From: Cyanobium sp.
Lineage (GTDB): Bacteria; Cyanobacteriota; Cyanobacteriia; PCC-6307; Cyanobiaceae
DNA length: 6,332 nt
Direction of reading: 5' to 3'
NCBI GenBank assembly: GCA_014191535.1
Contig: BJHC01000072.1
Span: forward strand, 1-6,332
Shown here: piece by piece, positions 5,187 through 6,332 of the stretch
How positions within the stretch are numbered: the stretch's first letter is position 1
How the letters are laid out: every line of letters begins with the position of its first letter
Notes under the pieces: model-generated
Told to the model about the DNA's origin: nothing
Seen by the model: only the letters and a program-made list of their open reading frames with translations
The model's database searches: none
Position numbers and translations under genes: made by a program

Positions 5187-6332
5187 TCAGGCCGCAGCCA
5201 GCATCGACGACTTCACTTCGTTGATGGCGTCCTTGAGCATGGCCTCAGCCTCTTCGCTGAGCTGCTTCTCGGTCTGCACCTTGTTGATGAACTCGGCTTT
5301 GTTGGTCTTGAGGTACTCGCGCAGTTCACGGCAGAACTGCACCACCGACTCCACGGGCACTTCGTCGATCATGCCCTTCACGCCGGCGTAGACCACGGCC
5401 ACCTGCTCCGCCAGGATCAGCGGGCTGAATTGAGGCTGCTTGAGGATCTCGCGAAGGCGCTTGCCGCGGGCCAGCTGCTGCTGGGTGGCGGCATCCAGAT
5501 CGGAGGCGAACTGGGAGAACGCGGCCAGTTCGTCGAACTGAGCCAGCTCCAGCTTCAGGGTGCCGGCGATCTTCTTGATGGCCTTGGTTTGGGCAGCACC
5601 GCCCACCCGGCTCACCGAGATGCCCACGTTGATGGCGGGGCGGAGACCGGAGTTGAACAGGTCGGAGCTCAGGAACACCTGACCATCCGTGATCGAAATC
5701 ACGTTGGTGGGGATGTAGGCGGACACGTCACCGGCCTGGGTTTCGATGATCGGCAGGGCGGTCATGGAGCCCTTGCCCATGGCATCGCTCAACTTGGCGG
5801 CGCGCTCCAGCAGGCGGCTGTGGCAATAGAACACGTCGCCGGGGTAGGCCTCACGACCGGGGGGACGACGCAGCAGCAGCGACATCTGGCGGTAGGCCTG
5901 GGCCTGCTTGGTGAGGTCGTCGTAGATCACCAGGGTGGCCTTGCCCTTGTACATGAAGGACTCGGCGATGGCGGCACCGGTGTAAGGCGCCAGGTATTGC
6001 AGAGCAGCGGATTCGGAGGCGTTGGCCGCCACGATGATGGTGTAGTCGAGGGCGCCCTTTTCGCGCAGCACTTCCACCACGTTGGCCACGGAGGCGGCCT
6101 TCTGGCCGACGGCCACGTAGACGCAGACAACGTCTTCGCCCTTCTGGTTGATGATCGTGTCGATCGCGATGGCGGTTTTGCCGGTCTGGCGGTCGCCAAT
6201 GATCAGCTCGCGCTGGCCGCGGCCGATGGGGATCATCGCGTCGATGGCGGTGATGCCGGTCTGCATGGGCTCATGCACCGACTTGCGCTGGATGATGCCA
6301 GGCGCCATCGATTCGATCAGGCGCGTCTCGGT
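5187..6332 (-). CDS. atpA: ATP synthase F1 alpha subunit (5' end outside window)
   Basis: The last 381 residues of the alpha subunit of F1; the family is about 505 residues long, so roughly 125 N-terminal residues lie beyond the right edge. The frame is open to the last base, reading [14 protein letters not shown], so the ATG at 6308 is internal and not the start. Visible signatures, counted from the window edge: the P-loop GDRQTGKT (46-53), Walker B VIYDD (about 135-139), and [17 protein letters not shown] (232-248), which is the ATP synthase alpha/beta signature region and carries the conserved Arg (R242) that contacts the catalytic beta-site nucleotide. The alpha subunits bind non-catalytic nucleotide, and together with beta form the catalytic hexamer. 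It stops at TGA 5189-5187, 28 bp before the gamma gene, matching the cyanobacterial operon order in which beta is encoded elsewhere. No anomalies seen. Confidence 0.98.
   Translation of the reverse strand, partial: TETRLIESMAPGIIQRKSVHEPMQTGITAIDAMIPIGRGQRELIIGDRQTGKTAIAIDTIINQKGEDVVCVYVAVGQKAASVANVVEVLREKGALDYTIIVAANASESAALQYLAPYTGAAIAESFMYKGKATLVIYDDLTKQAQAYRQMSLLLRRPPGREAYPGDVFYCHSRLLERAAKLSDAMGKGSMTALPIIETQAGDVSAYIPTNVISITDGQVFLSSDLFNSGLRPAINVGISVSRVGGAAQTKAIKKIAGTLKLELAQFDELAAFSQFASDLDAATQQQLARGKRLREILKQPQFSPLILAEQVAVVYAGVKGMIDEVPVESVVQFCRELREYLKTNKAEFINKVQTEKQLSEEAEAMLKDAINEVKSSMLAAA

Overview
This GC-rich window (about two-thirds G+C or more by eye) looks like chromosomal DNA of a picocyanobacterium of the Synechococcus/Cyanobium type. 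The evidence is a minus-strand pair of ATP synthase genes in the cyanobacterial order (alpha then gamma), a gamma subunit with the extra central segment seen only in cyanobacteria and chloroplasts, a DUF3326 protein (a family typical of cyanobacteria and plastid-bearing eukaryotes), a plant-type [2Fe-2S] ferredoxin, and one copy of the cyanobacterial HIP1 octamer. The genus is inferred, not proven.

Plus strand, left part (1-1826): the 3' end of a glutamine-dependent NAD+ synthetase gene (nadE), a complete alanine dehydrogenase gene (ald), a 108-bp spacer with three 11-bp direct repeats and a possible hairpin, and a small gene of unknown function (104 codons). That gene ends head-on against the minus-strand cluster; the two stop codons overlap in the four bases 1823-1826.

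Minus strand, right part (6332 down to 1823), in transcription order: atpA (5' end outside the window), the gamma subunit gene (atpG, called atpC in many cyanobacterial papers), a strong intrinsic terminator, a putative 2OG-Fe(II) oxygenase, a [2Fe-2S] ferredoxin, a 65-codon GTG-start gene of unknown function, and a DUF3326 gene. The last three overlap their neighbours by four bases each (GTGA and ATGA), so they are almost certainly co-translated.

Functionally the window joins energy metabolism (ATP synthase), NAD and alanine metabolism (nadE, ald) and a redox-flavoured cassette of unknown purpose (oxygenase, ferredoxin, small protein, DUF3326). The cassette is the part most likely to hold undescribed biology. 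There is no sign of mobile elements, CRISPR, tRNA or rRNA, and most of the window is ordinary core genome.
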